From: Planctomycetota bacterium
GTDB taxonomy: Bacteria > Planctomycetota > UBA1135 > GCA-002686595
Reading direction: 5' to 3'
Assembly: GCA_020847695.1 (NCBI GenBank)
Contig: JADLBP010000204.1
Coordinates: 1 to 32,806 of the forward strand
DNA: 32,806 nucleotides
Position numbers and translations under genes: made by a program. Under the pieces are notes generated by a model that was given only the letters and a program-made list of their open reading frames with translations, had not been told where the DNA came from and did not search any database. How positions within the stretch are numbered: the stretch's first letter is position 1; every line of letters starts with the position of its first letter. Positions 17,268 to 24,922 of the stretch are shown here, in pieces.

Positions 17268-19037
17268 ATGAGCGCGATGCTCTCGGGCGAGATCCACTAC
17301 TGGCGAGTCCCGCGCGAGCGTTGGAGCGCGGTGCTCGACGCCGCACGCTCGCTCGGCGTGCGGACGATCGCGAGCTACGTGCCGTGGGAACACCACGAGC
17401 GCGCTCCCGGCGTCCACGATTTCGAGGAGCTGAGCGCGTTCCTCGCGCTGGTCGAGAGCAAGGGCTTCACGTTCTTCGCGCGCCCCGGGCCGTTCATCTA
17501 CGCGGAGTGGAAGAACCTCGGCGTGCCCGATCGCGTCGTCGGTTTCGCCAAGCACACGCCGGAGTTCCGCGCCGCGGCGGCGGAGTGGATCGCCGCGGTG
17601 ATGCGCGAGCTCCAGCCTCGGCTCGGGCGCCTCGTGATCGCGGTGCAAGCCGACAACGAGATCGACCCGATGCCGCACTTCCACGGCGAGGATCAGGGTT
17701 TCGCCGCGTGGCTCGCGCGGCGCTTCGCGAGCGTCGCCGAGCTCAACGCCGCCTGGGGCACCGACTATCGCGGCTTCGACGAAGCGCTTCCGACGCTGTA
17801 CCCGTTCCGCGAGGACGCGCGCTACCGCGACTCGCAGCAGTACCGCTTCGATCTCGCGACCGACTACGCGCGCTTCGTCGTCGGCGAGTACCGCAAGCAC
17901 TGCGGCGCGACGCCGATCGTGCTCAACACCTGGCCGTACGTGAACGCGCAGAACTGGCGCGACCTCGCCGAGCTCGCCGACGTGTACGGCATCGATCCGT
18001 ACCCCGATGCCGAGTGCAACGGCGACGCGAGCGAGCTCCTCGAGCAACTGCGCACGCTGCGCATGGTCGCCCGCGAACCGTTCGTCGCCGAGTTCGGCGC
18101 CGGCGTCTGGCGGGGCGCCACGTGCGATTACGGGCCCGACCACTATCGGTTGCTCGCGCACGCCGCGCTCGCCGCCGGAGTGCGCGGGTGGAACTGGTAC
18201 ATGCTGGTCGAGCGCGACAACTGGCAGGGCTCGCCGATCAACGAGCGCGGTGACGTCGATCCGCGGCTCGGACCGGCGTTCCGCGACGCCGTCGTCGCGT
18301 TCGAGCGGCTCGAGCACGCGCCCGCGCCGGAGACCAGCTTCGCAGTGACGTGGTCGTGGCGCTGGCAGCAGACCGCCGCTACGCGCCGCGAGCGGCCGCG
18401 CGATCCGCTGTTCGCCGCGCTCGCCGCGTGCGGTTGCGAGTGGGACTTCGTCGACGTCGAGCGCGAGCTCGGCGCCCCGCGCGTGCTCTTCGTCGCCGGT
18501 GAGATCGACGAGCCGCGGCCGCTGTTCGACTACGTCGAGCGCGGAGGCACGCTGGTGTGCTTCCAGACGCTGATCGCGGGCGTGCCCCGTCCCGACGGGA
18601 CCAGCCACCACGCGCCGGACGCGCTCGAGAGCTCGCTCGGCTTCGTCACGCGTCGGCCGGTGTTCGCGTACCGCCGGGTGCCCGGCGAGCCGATCGTCGC
18701 CGTGCAGCGCGCGTGGACCGAGGATCCCGATCAGCGGTTGCTCCAGGCGCTCGCGGTCGGCCGCGAGTACGTCACCGGGTTCATCGAGCCGCGCGGGGCG
18801 GGCCGCTTGGTCGTCGTCGGCTGCGAGCCCAGTCGGGAAGCCGTGCTCGCGGTGCTCGCGCGCTTGCGAGCGATGCCGCCGGCCTGGTCTGCGACTCCGG
18901 GCGTGCACGTCGCGAAGCGCGGGGACGAGCTCGTCCTGGTCAACGCCGGTCGCGCGTGCACCGCGCGCGTCCGGGTGGGCGAGCGAGAGCTCGTCGTCGA
19001 CCTGCCGCGGGCCGGCGGGGCGATCACGAAGCTTTGA
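17268..19037 (+). CDS. Glycoside hydrolase, GH35/GH42-like beta-galactosidase
   Basis: Retaining glycosidase of clan GH-A, 589 residues. The N-terminus GEIHYWRVPRERW and the segment SYVPWEHHERAPGVHDF are the GH35 opening; FFARPGPFIYAEWKNLGVP follows. The acid/base is Glu131 in VQADNEIDP and the likely nucleophile is Glu275 in FVAEFGAGVW. The C-terminal part (about 350-589) includes a trimerisation/glutamine-amidotransferase-like fold segment (VLFVAGEIDEPRPLFDYVERGGTLVCF) as in GH42. No signal peptide is seen, so it would act on imported oligosaccharide in the cytoplasm, unlike the three exported proteins upstream. It begins 31 bp after the subtilase stop; a second ATG three codons on is possible. 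Substrate specificity is not readable. Confidence 0.85.
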   Translation: MSAMLSGEIHYWRVPRERWSAVLDAARSLGVRTIASYVPWEHHERAPGVHDFEELSAFLALVESKGFTFFARPGPFIYAEWKNLGVPDRVVGFAKHTPEFRAAAAEWIAAVMRELQPRLGRLVIAVQADNEIDPMPHFHGEDQGFAAWLARRFASVAELNAAWGTDYRGFDEALPTLYPFREDARYRDSQQYRFDLATDYARFVVGEYRKHCGATPIVLNTWPYVNAQNWRDLAELADVYGIDPYPDAECNGDASELLEQLRTLRMVAREPFVAEFGAGVWRGATCDYGPDHYRLLAHAALAAGVRGWNWYMLVERDNWQGSPINERGDVDPRLGPAFRDAVVAFERLEHAPAPETSFAVTWSWRWQQTAATRRERPRDPLFAALAACGCEWDFVDVERELGAPRVLFVAGEIDEPRPLFDYVERGGTLVCFQTLIAGVPRPDGTSHHAPDALESSLGFVTRRPVFAYRRVPGEPIVAVQRAWTEDPDQRLLQALAVGREYVTGFIEPRGAGRLVVVGCEPSREAVLAVLARLRAMPPAWSATPGVHVAKRGDELVLVNAGRACTARVRVGERELVVDLPRAGGAITKL

Positions 19038-19119
19038 TGCGGATCGGATCGCAACCGCGGCGAGCTCGCGCGGTCTGAATCCCTGCCGCGAACGAACGCG
19101 GAGGAAAGGGAGCAATCGG

Positions 19120-19557
19120 ATGCAATTCGACTTCAGCCAGATCGAGGACTTCGAATCGTACGTGTCGGTGCCCGAGGGCACGTACCTGTGCCGCGTCGCC
19201 GAGGTGCGCGAGGGGATCGCGCGCGACGGCAGCGTCAGGTGGGGCTACCGCTTGGAGGTCGCCGAGGGCGAGTACGCAGGGCGCACCGCCGCGTGGGACG
19301 CGATCACGTGGAGCGACCGCGGTGTCCACCGCGTCAAGCGCGTGCTCGCGTCGTTCGGCATCGACACGCGCGGCTCGGTCGAGCTCGAGGCCTCGGACCT
19401 GATCGGACTGCGAGCGTTCGCGACGCTCGAGCCCGAGGAACGCGAGGATCCGGTGACCGGCCGTCGCCAGGTGCGCTTGCGAGTGCCGTACGCCGGCTAC
19501 GCACCGGCGGAGACGTCGGCCGAGCGCGTGCGCGAACGTCCGCCCGGCGAGCGTTGA
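19120..19557 (+). CDS. DUF669-like protein, possible OB-fold ssDNA-binding protein
   Basis: A 145-residue protein resembling the DUF669 family, best known from phages and sometimes placed with recombination genes. The features I recognise are the opening FDFSQIEDFESYVSVPEGTY, the central LEVAEGEYAGRTAAWD, and the later helix RGVHRVKRVLASFGID, followed by a strand pair around LIGLRAFATLEP. A GGAGGAAAGGGAG purine run upstream supplies the Shine-Dalgarno for the ATG. The C-terminal 20 residues are charged and probably disordered. It precedes cytidine deaminase by 48 bp and DNA ligase beyond that, which fits a DNA-related role, but no phage gene is nearby. Family assignment is moderate; function is inference. 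Confidence 0.6.
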   Translation: MQFDFSQIEDFESYVSVPEGTYLCRVAEVREGIARDGSVRWGYRLEVAEGEYAGRTAAWDAITWSDRGVHRVKRVLASFGIDTRGSVELEASDLIGLRAFATLEPEEREDPVTGRRQVRLRVPYAGYAPAETSAERVRERPPGER

Positions 19558-19605
19558 CCGGCCCCGAGCGTTGACGCAGGGCTCGGCCGCTGAGATCGTG
19601 AGCGC

Positions 19606-20046
19606 ATGGCCGACGCAAAGAAACCCGCCCGCAACTCCGGCGGAGGCGCCGACGACGAGATCCAGGATCTGATGCGCGTGGCACACGCTGCCGCGGTGCT
19701 CGCGCACAGTCCGTACTCGAAGATCCAGGTGGGGGCCGCGTTGGTATCGACCAGCGGCGAGATCTTCACCGGCTGCAACGTCGAGAACGCGAGCTTCGGC
19801 CTGACGATCTGCGCGGAACGCGCGGCAGTCGCCAAGGCCGTGGCGGCGGGGGTGACGACGTTCCGCACGCTGGCGATCGCGAGCTCGCAGCCGCATCCGC
19901 TGATGCCCTGCGGCGCCTGTCGGCAGGTCCTGCGCGAGTTCGCGACGGACCTGGTGATCCACGTGCAAGGCAGGGAGGGCCCGCGGGTCGACACGACCCT
20001 GGCCGAGCTCCTGCCTCGCTCCTTCGGGCCCTCCGACCTGGGTTGA
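19606..20046 (+). CDS. cdd: Cytidine deaminase
   Basis: Zinc hydrolase converting cytidine and deoxycytidine to uridine forms in pyrimidine salvage. At 146 residues it is the short homotetrameric type. The active site is GCNVENASFGLTICAERAA with zinc ligand Cys69 and proton shuttle Glu71, and PCGACRQVLREF with zinc ligands Cys102 and Cys105. The N-terminal 17 residues are a charged, Gly-rich extension. The ATG has no strong Shine-Dalgarno. It sits seven bases before ligA and is likely cotranscribed with it. Confidence 0.95.
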   Translation: MADAKKPARNSGGGADDEIQDLMRVAHAAAVLAHSPYSKIQVGAALVSTSGEIFTGCNVENASFGLTICAERAAVAKAVAAGVTTFRTLAIASSQPHPLMPCGACRQVLREFATDLVIHVQGREGPRVDTTLAELLPRSFGPSDLG

Positions 20047-20053
20047 CCGTGCC

Positions 20054-22471
20054 ATGTCCGCGCCGAAGAGCGCCGTCCAGCGGGTGAAAGCGCTGCGCGA
20101 GGAGATCGCGCGTCACGACCGCCTCTACTACGTCGAGGCACGGCCGGTGATCAGCGACGCGGAGTACGACAAGCTCTTCCGCGAGCTGAAGGAGCTCGAG
20201 ACGCGCCATCCCGAGCTCGTCACGCCGGACAGCCCGACCCAACGCGTCGGTGAGCCGCTCTCGGAGGGCCAGGGCTTCGAGAAGGTCCGCCACGACGTTC
20301 CGATGCTCTCGATCGACAGCCTGTTCGACGAGGACGAAGTCAGCGACTTCGAGGCGCGCATCGTGCGTTTCCTCGGCCTCGAGTCGGGCGCGGAGCTCGA
20401 CTGGGTGGTCGAGCCGAAGTTCGACGGCGCGAGCGCGTCGCTGCTCTACGTCGACGGTGTCTTCGTGCGCGGCCTGACCCGCGGCGACGGCGAGGTCGGC
20501 GAGGACATCACGCGCAACCTGCGCACGGTGCGCAATCTGCCGCTGCGGCTCGCGGCGTCCGCGCGCCCGGTGCCCAAGCGCCTCGAGGTCCGCGGCGAGA
20601 TCCTGATCGGCCGCGCGGCGTTCGAACGCTTCAACCGCGAGCGCGAGGCCGAGGGCAAGCCCGTGCTCGCCAATCCGCGCAACGCCGCCGCCGGTGCGCT
20701 GCGTCGCAACGATCCGTCGGAGGTCGCGCGCTATCCGCTGCAGTTCTTCGCGTGGGCGGCGCCGCAGAGCGAAGGCACCGGGCTCGCGACGCAGACCGAG
20801 CTCGCGGCGGCGCTGTCCGCGTGGGGATTCAGCGATTCGGGGCTCGCGCGCAAGGTGCGCGGCATCGCCGGGTGCATCGAGTACCGCAACGACTTGCTCG
20901 CGAAGCGCGCGGAGCTCGCGTACGAAGTCGACGGCGTGGTCGCGAAGCTCGACCGCCTCGATCTGCGGGCTCGCCTCGGCGAGACGGCGCGCTCGACGCG
21001 CTGGCAGTTCGCGTACAAGTTCCCGGCGAGCGAAGCGAGCTCGCTGCTGCGCGCGATCGAGGTCCAGGTCGGCGCGAACGGCCGGCTGACGCCGCGCGCG
21101 CACGTCGATCCGGTCGAGATCGGCGGCGTGGTGGTGCGGCACACCACGCTGCACAACGCGGAGCACGTCCAGGCGCTCGGCCTGCACGTCGGCGACCGCG
21201 TGTTCCTCTACCGAGCGGGCGACGTGATCCCGCAGGTGATGGGCGTCGCCGAGGCGGCGAGCGGAGACGCGCCAAAGGATTGGCGCGAGCGGGTGCCCGA
21301 CGAGCTCCTGGAGACCGAGGCGCAAGGCCAGGAGCCGCCCGCGGACTCGGATCCCGGCGCGGGGGCGATCGAGCAGCTCGGCCGGACCGACGGCCGCGAG
21401 CGTGGCGACGAATCGAACGGCGAGCCGAGCGCCACGGCGAACGGCAAGTCGCGTCGGAAGTCCGGCCAGAAGCCCGGCCCGAAGTCGAGCGAGGCGCTGA
21501 CCGACCCACCGAGCGACGAGTCGAACGACACGACGCCGGGCCGGTCGAGCGGGCAACCGAGCGACGGACCGAGCGACAGACCGAGCGACGAACGGAGCGA
21601 GCCATCGAGCGGGAAGACGGCCGCGCCGCGCCCGATCCGCCCCGGCGTCACGTGGCAATGGCGCGCGGAGTTCGCGATGCCGGCGAAGTGCCCGGCCTGC
21701 GGCGCGGACGTCGTGCAGGAAGGCAAGTACTACCGTTGCCCGAACCTGCACGCCTGCAAACCGCAGGTGGTCGGTCGCACGATCGCGTTGACGGTCGGCT
21801 TCGAGATCGATCGCCTCGGCGAGAAGCTGATCGAGCAGCTCGTCGATCACGGTCACATCGCGACGCCCGCGGACATCTTCCACCTCGACCGCGAGAAGCT
21901 GCTCGAGCTCGAGCGCTGGGGCGAGAAGAGCGTCTCGAACCTCTTCGCGCAGATCCAAGAGAAGAAGCGCGTGTCGTTCGAGCGCTTCCTGCTGGCGCTC
22001 TCGATCCCCGACGTCGGCCCGGCGACCGCGCGGTTGTTCGCGCAACACTTCGCGAGCCTCGAGGCGCTCGAAGCGGCGACGGTCGACGAGCTCCAGCTCG
22101 TCCACGGCGTCGGCCCCGAGCTCGCCGCGTCGGTGCGCGCGTGGTTCGAGGAGCCGAGATCCCGCGCCTTGCTCGAGCGCCTCTTCGCCGGCGGTGTCGA
22201 GCTGCTCTACCCGGCGTCGACGTCGGCGACGGGCCCGCTCGCGGGCAAGACGCTGGTCTTCACCGGCACGCTGACCGGGCTCTCGCGCGCGGAGGCGAAG
22301 CGGCTCGCGGAGAGCGCGGGCGCGAAGGTCGCGTCGGCGGTCAGCGCGAAGACCGACTACCTGGTCGCGGGCGCCGACGCCGGCTCGAAGGCGAAGAAGG
22401 CGGCGGCTCTCGGCACCGAGGTGATCGACGAGGCGCGTTTCGTCGCTCTCGCGAGAGGCGAGAGCGCCTGA
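20054..22471 (+). CDS. ligA: NAD-dependent DNA ligase LigA with a long internal insert
   Basis: Seals nicks in replication and repair using NAD. All domains are present: the Ia/adenylation region with AMP-accepting Lys122 in VEPKFDGAS (KxDG), NPRNAAAGALR and VDGVVAKLD; an OB-fold with HNAEHVQALGLHVGDRVFLYRAGDVIPQVMG; a four-Cys zinc finger starting at Cys546-x2-Cys549; helix-hairpin-helix repeats (LELERWGEKSVSNL, IPDVGPATARL, VHGVGPELAASV); and a C-terminal BRCT domain from about residue 726. At 805 residues it exceeds the usual ~670. The excess is a Ser/Asp/Pro/Gly/Lys-rich, presumably disordered segment at about residues 405-540, between OB-fold and zinc finger, partly made of 4-residue repeats. 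No catalytic residue is lost. Confidence 0.96.
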   Translation: MSAPKSAVQRVKALREEIARHDRLYYVEARPVISDAEYDKLFRELKELETRHPELVTPDSPTQRVGEPLSEGQGFEKVRHDVPMLSIDSLFDEDEVSDFEARIVRFLGLESGAELDWVVEPKFDGASASLLYVDGVFVRGLTRGDGEVGEDITRNLRTVRNLPLRLAASARPVPKRLEVRGEILIGRAAFERFNREREAEGKPVLANPRNAAAGALRRNDPSEVARYPLQFFAWAAPQSEGTGLATQTELAAALSAWGFSDSGLARKVRGIAGCIEYRNDLLAKRAELAYEVDGVVAKLDRLDLRARLGETARSTRWQFAYKFPASEASSLLRAIEVQVGANGRLTPRAHVDPVEIGGVVVRHTTLHNAEHVQALGLHVGDRVFLYRAGDVIPQVMGVAEAASGDAPKDWRERVPDELLETEAQGQEPPADSDPGAGAIEQLGRTDGRERGDESNGEPSATANGKSRRKSGQKPGPKSSEALTDPPSDESNDTTPGRSSGQPSDGPSDRPSDERSEPSSGKTAAPRPIRPGVTWQWRAEFAMPAKCPACGADVVQEGKYYRCPNLHACKPQVVGRTIALTVGFEIDRLGEKLIEQLVDHGHIATPADIFHLDREKLLELERWGEKSVSNLFAQIQEKKRVSFERFLLALSIPDVGPATARLFAQHFASLEALEAATVDELQLVHGVGPELAASVRAWFEEPRSRALLERLFAGGVELLYPASTSATGPLAGKTLVFTGTLTGLSRAEAKRLAESAGAKVASAVSAKTDYLVAGADAGSKAKKAAALGTEVIDEARFVALARGESA
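21509..21616 (+). repeat. 12-bp tandem repeat inside ligA
   Basis: Nine in-frame 12-bp units based on CCGAGCGACGRA encode tetrapeptides: PSDE, SNDT, TPGR, SSGQ, PSDG, PSDR, PSDE, RSEP, SSGK. The best-preserved units are at 21557-21592. They make up part of the extra segment of the ligase and point to growth by slippage. Confidence 0.8.
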
Positions 22472-22578
22472 GCGAAGCGAACCCGCCGGCGCAGCGTCCG
22501 TTCGACGCTCCGCGCGCGGCGTCGCGCCGATCGACGCGCTCCCGCGCGGCGTCCGCCTGGCGTCTGACGGCGCGCCGG

Positions 22579-22586
22579 GCTAGCCT
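22579..22586 (+). promoter_or_regulatory. Predicted -10 element of the sigma-factor gene
   Basis: GCTAGCCT lies 37 nt before the ATG of the sigma-factor gene, in the 152-bp gap after ligA. The gene has a GGAG Shine-Dalgarno. Confidence 0.45.
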
Positions 22587-22623
22587 ACGTCCCTCCGAGG
22601 GCGACGCCTCGCGACGGAGTGCG

Positions 22624-23322
22624 ATGAGCCACGAATCGGAAAAGCGCGACCCCAACACCCCCGAGCCCAAGCCCTTCGACCTGCCGGAGGGCTTTCGCTC
22701 GAACGAAACCGAAGAGCTCGTGCGCCGCGCGCAGTCCGGCGACGCGGAGGCGCTGAACCAGCTCTTCCTGCGCTACCACGGGATCATGCTCGAGGTCGCG
22801 CGCCGCAAGCTCGGCGCGAAACTGCGACGCAAGGAAGAGCCCGACGATCTCGCGCAGACGACGTTCCGCGAGGCGACGCGCGACTTCAAGAACTACGAGT
22901 ACCGCGGCGAGGACTCGCTGCTGCGCTGGTTGATCCAGATCCTGCAGAACAAGATCCGCGACAAGGCCGAGTTCTACTCCGCGTCGAAGCGCGACTCGAG
23001 CCACGAGATCGCGCTCGAAGGCCCGGCCGATGCCGAGCACGACGCGCCGCGGCAGATCGAGCCGCCGAGCCACGATCTCTCGGTCACGCGCCAAGTCCAA
23101 CGCGGCGAGAGCTTCCAGCTCCTGCGCGAAGCGGTCGAGAAGCTCTCCGACGAACACCGTCAGGCGATCACGCTGGTCTTCTTCCAAGGCTTGCAGTTGC
23201 GCGACGCCGGCGAGCGCATGGGCGGCAAGAGCGAGGACGCCGTGCGGATGATGCTCCGGCGCGCGGAGGGCAAGCTGAACGAGATCCTGCGCCACAAGCT
23301 CGGCAAGGATCCGGACGCCTGA
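22624..23322 (+). CDS. ECF-type RNA polymerase sigma-70 factor
   Basis: Two-domain (region 2 plus region 4) sigma factor of 232 residues. Region 2 spans about residues 27-115: RRAQSGDAEALNQLFLRYH, EEPDDLAQTTFREATRDF (the core-binding 2.2 helix) and EDSLLRWLIQILQNKIRDKAEFY. Region 4, about residues 165-225, contains LREAVEKLSDEHRQAITLVFFQGLQLRDAGERMGGKSEDAVRMMLRRAEGKL, with the helix-turn-helix for the -35 box. The Pro-rich, charged N-terminal 25 residues and the linker are extra. The ATG has GGAG four bases upstream. No anti-sigma gene adjoins it, so its control is not evident. Proteins of this look are numerous in Planctomycetota. Confidence 0.88.
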   Translation: MSHESEKRDPNTPEPKPFDLPEGFRSNETEELVRRAQSGDAEALNQLFLRYHGIMLEVARRKLGAKLRRKEEPDDLAQTTFREATRDFKNYEYRGEDSLLRWLIQILQNKIRDKAEFYSASKRDSSHEIALEGPADAEHDAPRQIEPPSHDLSVTRQVQRGESFQLLREAVEKLSDEHRQAITLVFFQGLQLRDAGERMGGKSEDAVRMMLRRAEGKLNEILRHKLGKDPDA

Positions 23323-23359
23323 GCCGTCGGCGCGCGTAGCGCTCGGCGCGAACCTCCGT

Positions 23360-23569
23360 GCGCGGCGCGCGGAACTCGGTTCGGTGCGCGCGGAGCTGGC
23401 TGCGGTCCGTGCTGAGCTCGCTGCGGTCCGCGCGAAGCTCGCTGCGGTCCGCGCGGAGCTGGCTGCGGTCCTCGCGGAGCTGGCTGCGGTCCTCGCTGAA
23501 CTCGATGCGGACCGTGCTGAGCTCGATTCGGTGCGCGCGAAGCTCTCGACGCGGCGCGCGCGAAGCTCG
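23360..23569 (+). repeat. 21-bp tandem repeat array (about ten units)
   Basis: Ten consecutive 21-bp units resemble GCGGTCCGCGCGGAGCTGGCT; the eight from 23381 to 23548 are well conserved and the outer ones degenerate. As 21 is a multiple of three, every frame stays open, and one reads as a heptad series (VRAELAA, VRAKLAA, VLAELAA). The longest such frame runs on through the tRNA promoter and into the tRNA, so I regard the array as probably non-coding. It fills much of the 464-bp gap between the sigma factor and the tRNA. Confidence 0.8.
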
Positions 23570-23745
23570 GAGCTCGGTGCGCCGCGCATGCTGCTGGGCG
23601 CTTCTCTTGCGAGCGCGTGGAGCCGCCGAACGACGCGCTCGGGCCGCGTGGTCGATGCCTGGGCGGCTCGCGGCGATCCGCTGCGGCTCGCCGGCCCGCG
23701 CGGGGCGCCTCTGGGACCGCCGGAGGGTCGCGCGCGACGGAGCCC

Positions 23746-23774
23746 TTGCCAGACCGACCCGACGGCGATAAAGT
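23746..23774 (+). promoter_or_regulatory. Sigma-70-type promoter of the tRNA-Val gene
   Basis: TTGCCA (23746-23751), a 17-bp spacer and TAAAGT (23769-23774, within GATAAAGT) lie 12 bp before the first base of the tRNA. Confidence 0.65.
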
Positions 23775-23786
23775 CCCGCCCCCTTC

Positions 23787-23863
23787 GGGCCATTAACTCA
23801 ACTGGTTAGAGTGCCATGTTCACAGCGTGGAAGTTTCAGGTTCGAATCCTGAATGGCCCACCA
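23787..23863 (+). tRNA. tRNA-Val (anticodon CAC)
   Basis: Full cloverleaf with encoded CCA. The seven-pair acceptor stem is GGGCCAT with ATGGCCC, and the discriminator base is A. The D arm is ACTC/GAGT. The anticodon stem CCATG/CGTGG contains one T-G pair. The loop TTCACAG gives anticodon CAC, reading GUG. The T arm is TCAGG-TTCGAAT-CCTGA. Confidence 0.95.
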
Positions 23864-23910
23864 GCCCACCGCGGAGTCGCCTGTCTGCGCTCCCGCGAAG
23901 GCGCGCTGAG

Positions 23911-24522
23911 ATGATCCTCGCGCGCGCGGCGCGTTCGCTCGTCCGCCTCGCTCCGCGTCTGTCGCGCCGTCGCGGGGTACCGAGCCGCGGGACCTGGAGT
24001 TCGGCAGCGTCGAGCCTCGCGGTCTTCGCCGCAGGCGTGGCGCTGTTGCTCGCGAGTGCCTGCTCGCTGGTCGAGCGCCCGAACGCGCGCCGCGCGAGTT
24101 GTTTGCTCGAAGGTCGCGCGCTCGTCGAGCTCTCCGGGCTCGCCGAGTTCGTCGAGGTCTCCGGCGGCGTGCGCGCGTTCATCAGCGTGCAGAACGCACC
24201 GCCCGGCGCGCACGGCGTCTTCGTGGTCGAGGGCAAGAGCTGCAACGACACCGGCGTGCACTTCAATCCTCACCGCCAAGCGCACGGAGCTCCGCAAGCC
24301 GACACGCATCACGCGGGAGACCTCGGCAACTTGATCGTCGACGAGCAAGGCGTCGGGACGCTCGAGATCGTCTGCGACGGGCTGTCGGTCAACGACCCCG
24401 AGACGACGGTGATCGGCAAGTTCCTGGTGATCACCGAGCGCCCCGACGACTACGTGACGCAGCCAGCGGGCGGCTCGGGCGCGAAGCTGGCGTGCGGCGA
24501 GATCCTGCCGAACCGCCGCTGA
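23911..24522 (+). CDS. Cu/Zn-superoxide-dismutase-like lipoprotein lacking copper ligands
   Basis: A 203-residue envelope protein with a SodC fold, probably not a working dismutase. A basic N-terminus and hydrophobic stretch end in a lipobox (LLLASAC). The SOD core is GAHGVFVVEGKSC, GVHFNPHRQAHGAP, HHAGDLGN and KLACGEI. Compared with bovine/human SOD1 numbering, the zinc set is intact (His63, His71, His80 and Asp83 equivalents: His117, His125, His134, Asp137), as is the Cys57-Cys146 disulfide (Cys111, Cys195). Copper ligands His46, His48 and His120 are replaced by Phe104, Val106 and Thr175, and guiding Arg143 by Lys192. Copper-less SOD-like proteins are known as structural or chaperone-type forms. 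The start has no strong Shine-Dalgarno, so the exact N-terminus is uncertain. It begins 47 bp after the tRNA. Confidence 0.8.
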   Translation: MILARAARSLVRLAPRLSRRRGVPSRGTWSSAASSLAVFAAGVALLLASACSLVERPNARRASCLLEGRALVELSGLAEFVEVSGGVRAFISVQNAPPGAHGVFVVEGKSCNDTGVHFNPHRQAHGAPQADTHHAGDLGNLIVDEQGVGTLEIVCDGLSVNDPETTVIGKFLVITERPDDYVTQPAGGSGAKLACGEILPNRR

Positions 24523-24681
24523 GCCGCGCCGAGCGACTCTCGAGCGCCGCCAAGGGATGCCAGACGCCGCTAAGGAGCGCTGGGGGACACCGCGGGCGGG
24601 GGAGCGACGCCCGGGCTGCCGCCGCGCCCGGTTCGAACCGCTCAACTCTCCACGGACCTGTTTCGACGTGTTCTCGGCCGC
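24523..24681. other. Gap after the SOD-like gene, nothing recognised
   Basis: This 159-bp stretch precedes the 79-bp tandem repeat and, with it, makes up a 400-bp gene-free interval between two convergent genes. I see no gene, RNA or clear terminator here. Confidence 0.4.
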
Positions 24682-24918
24682 GTGGCCCAGCCATGCGAGG
24701 CAGTCTGACGGCGGGCAAGCCCGGATCGAGCTCGCCCCCGCGCAGCGCGGTGTCGACGATGTGTCCCAGCCATGCGAGGCAGTCGGACCGCGCTCGGAGA
24801 CGGACGATGCTCGGACCGCGGCGAGGCGGCGGCCAGCGCGTGGCCCAGCCATGCGAGGCAGTCTGACGGCGAGAAGCCCGGATCGTGCTCGGCACTCGCC
24901 GCCGTGGCGCGAACGACG
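24682..24918. repeat. 79-bp tandem repeat, three units, with invariant 20-bp core
   Basis: Units start at 24682, 24761 and 24840. The core CCCAGCCATGCGAGGCAGTC is identical in all three (24686, 24765, 24844), exactly 79 bp apart. Units 1 and 3 also share most of the next 29 bases (TGACGGCG through CCCGGATCG); unit 2 aligns there without gaps but has diverged. The period is not a multiple of three, so the array is not a coding repeat. It ends at the PAP2 stop codon. Confidence 0.85.
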
Positions 24919-24922
24919 CGGC

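Noticed and set aside
19049..19069. Hairpin ACCGCG/CGCGGT after the GH35-like gene as a terminator
   Set aside because: Only six pairs hold, the centre mismatches, and no T-run follows.
19120..19557. Prophage remnant inferred from DUF669
   Set aside because: No integrase, structural or lysis gene is nearby, the flanking genes are housekeeping, and composition does not differ visibly.
23384..23809. Open frame of 141 codons beginning with heptad repeats
   Set aside because: It runs through the tRNA-Val promoter and into the tRNA itself, and after the repeat it is low-complexity. I list the array as a repeat and leave the coding question open.
24682..24918. CRISPR-like array
   Set aside because: There are only three cores with 59-bp intervals, and those intervals align with each other, so they are repeat sequence and not unique spacers. 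No cas gene is present.
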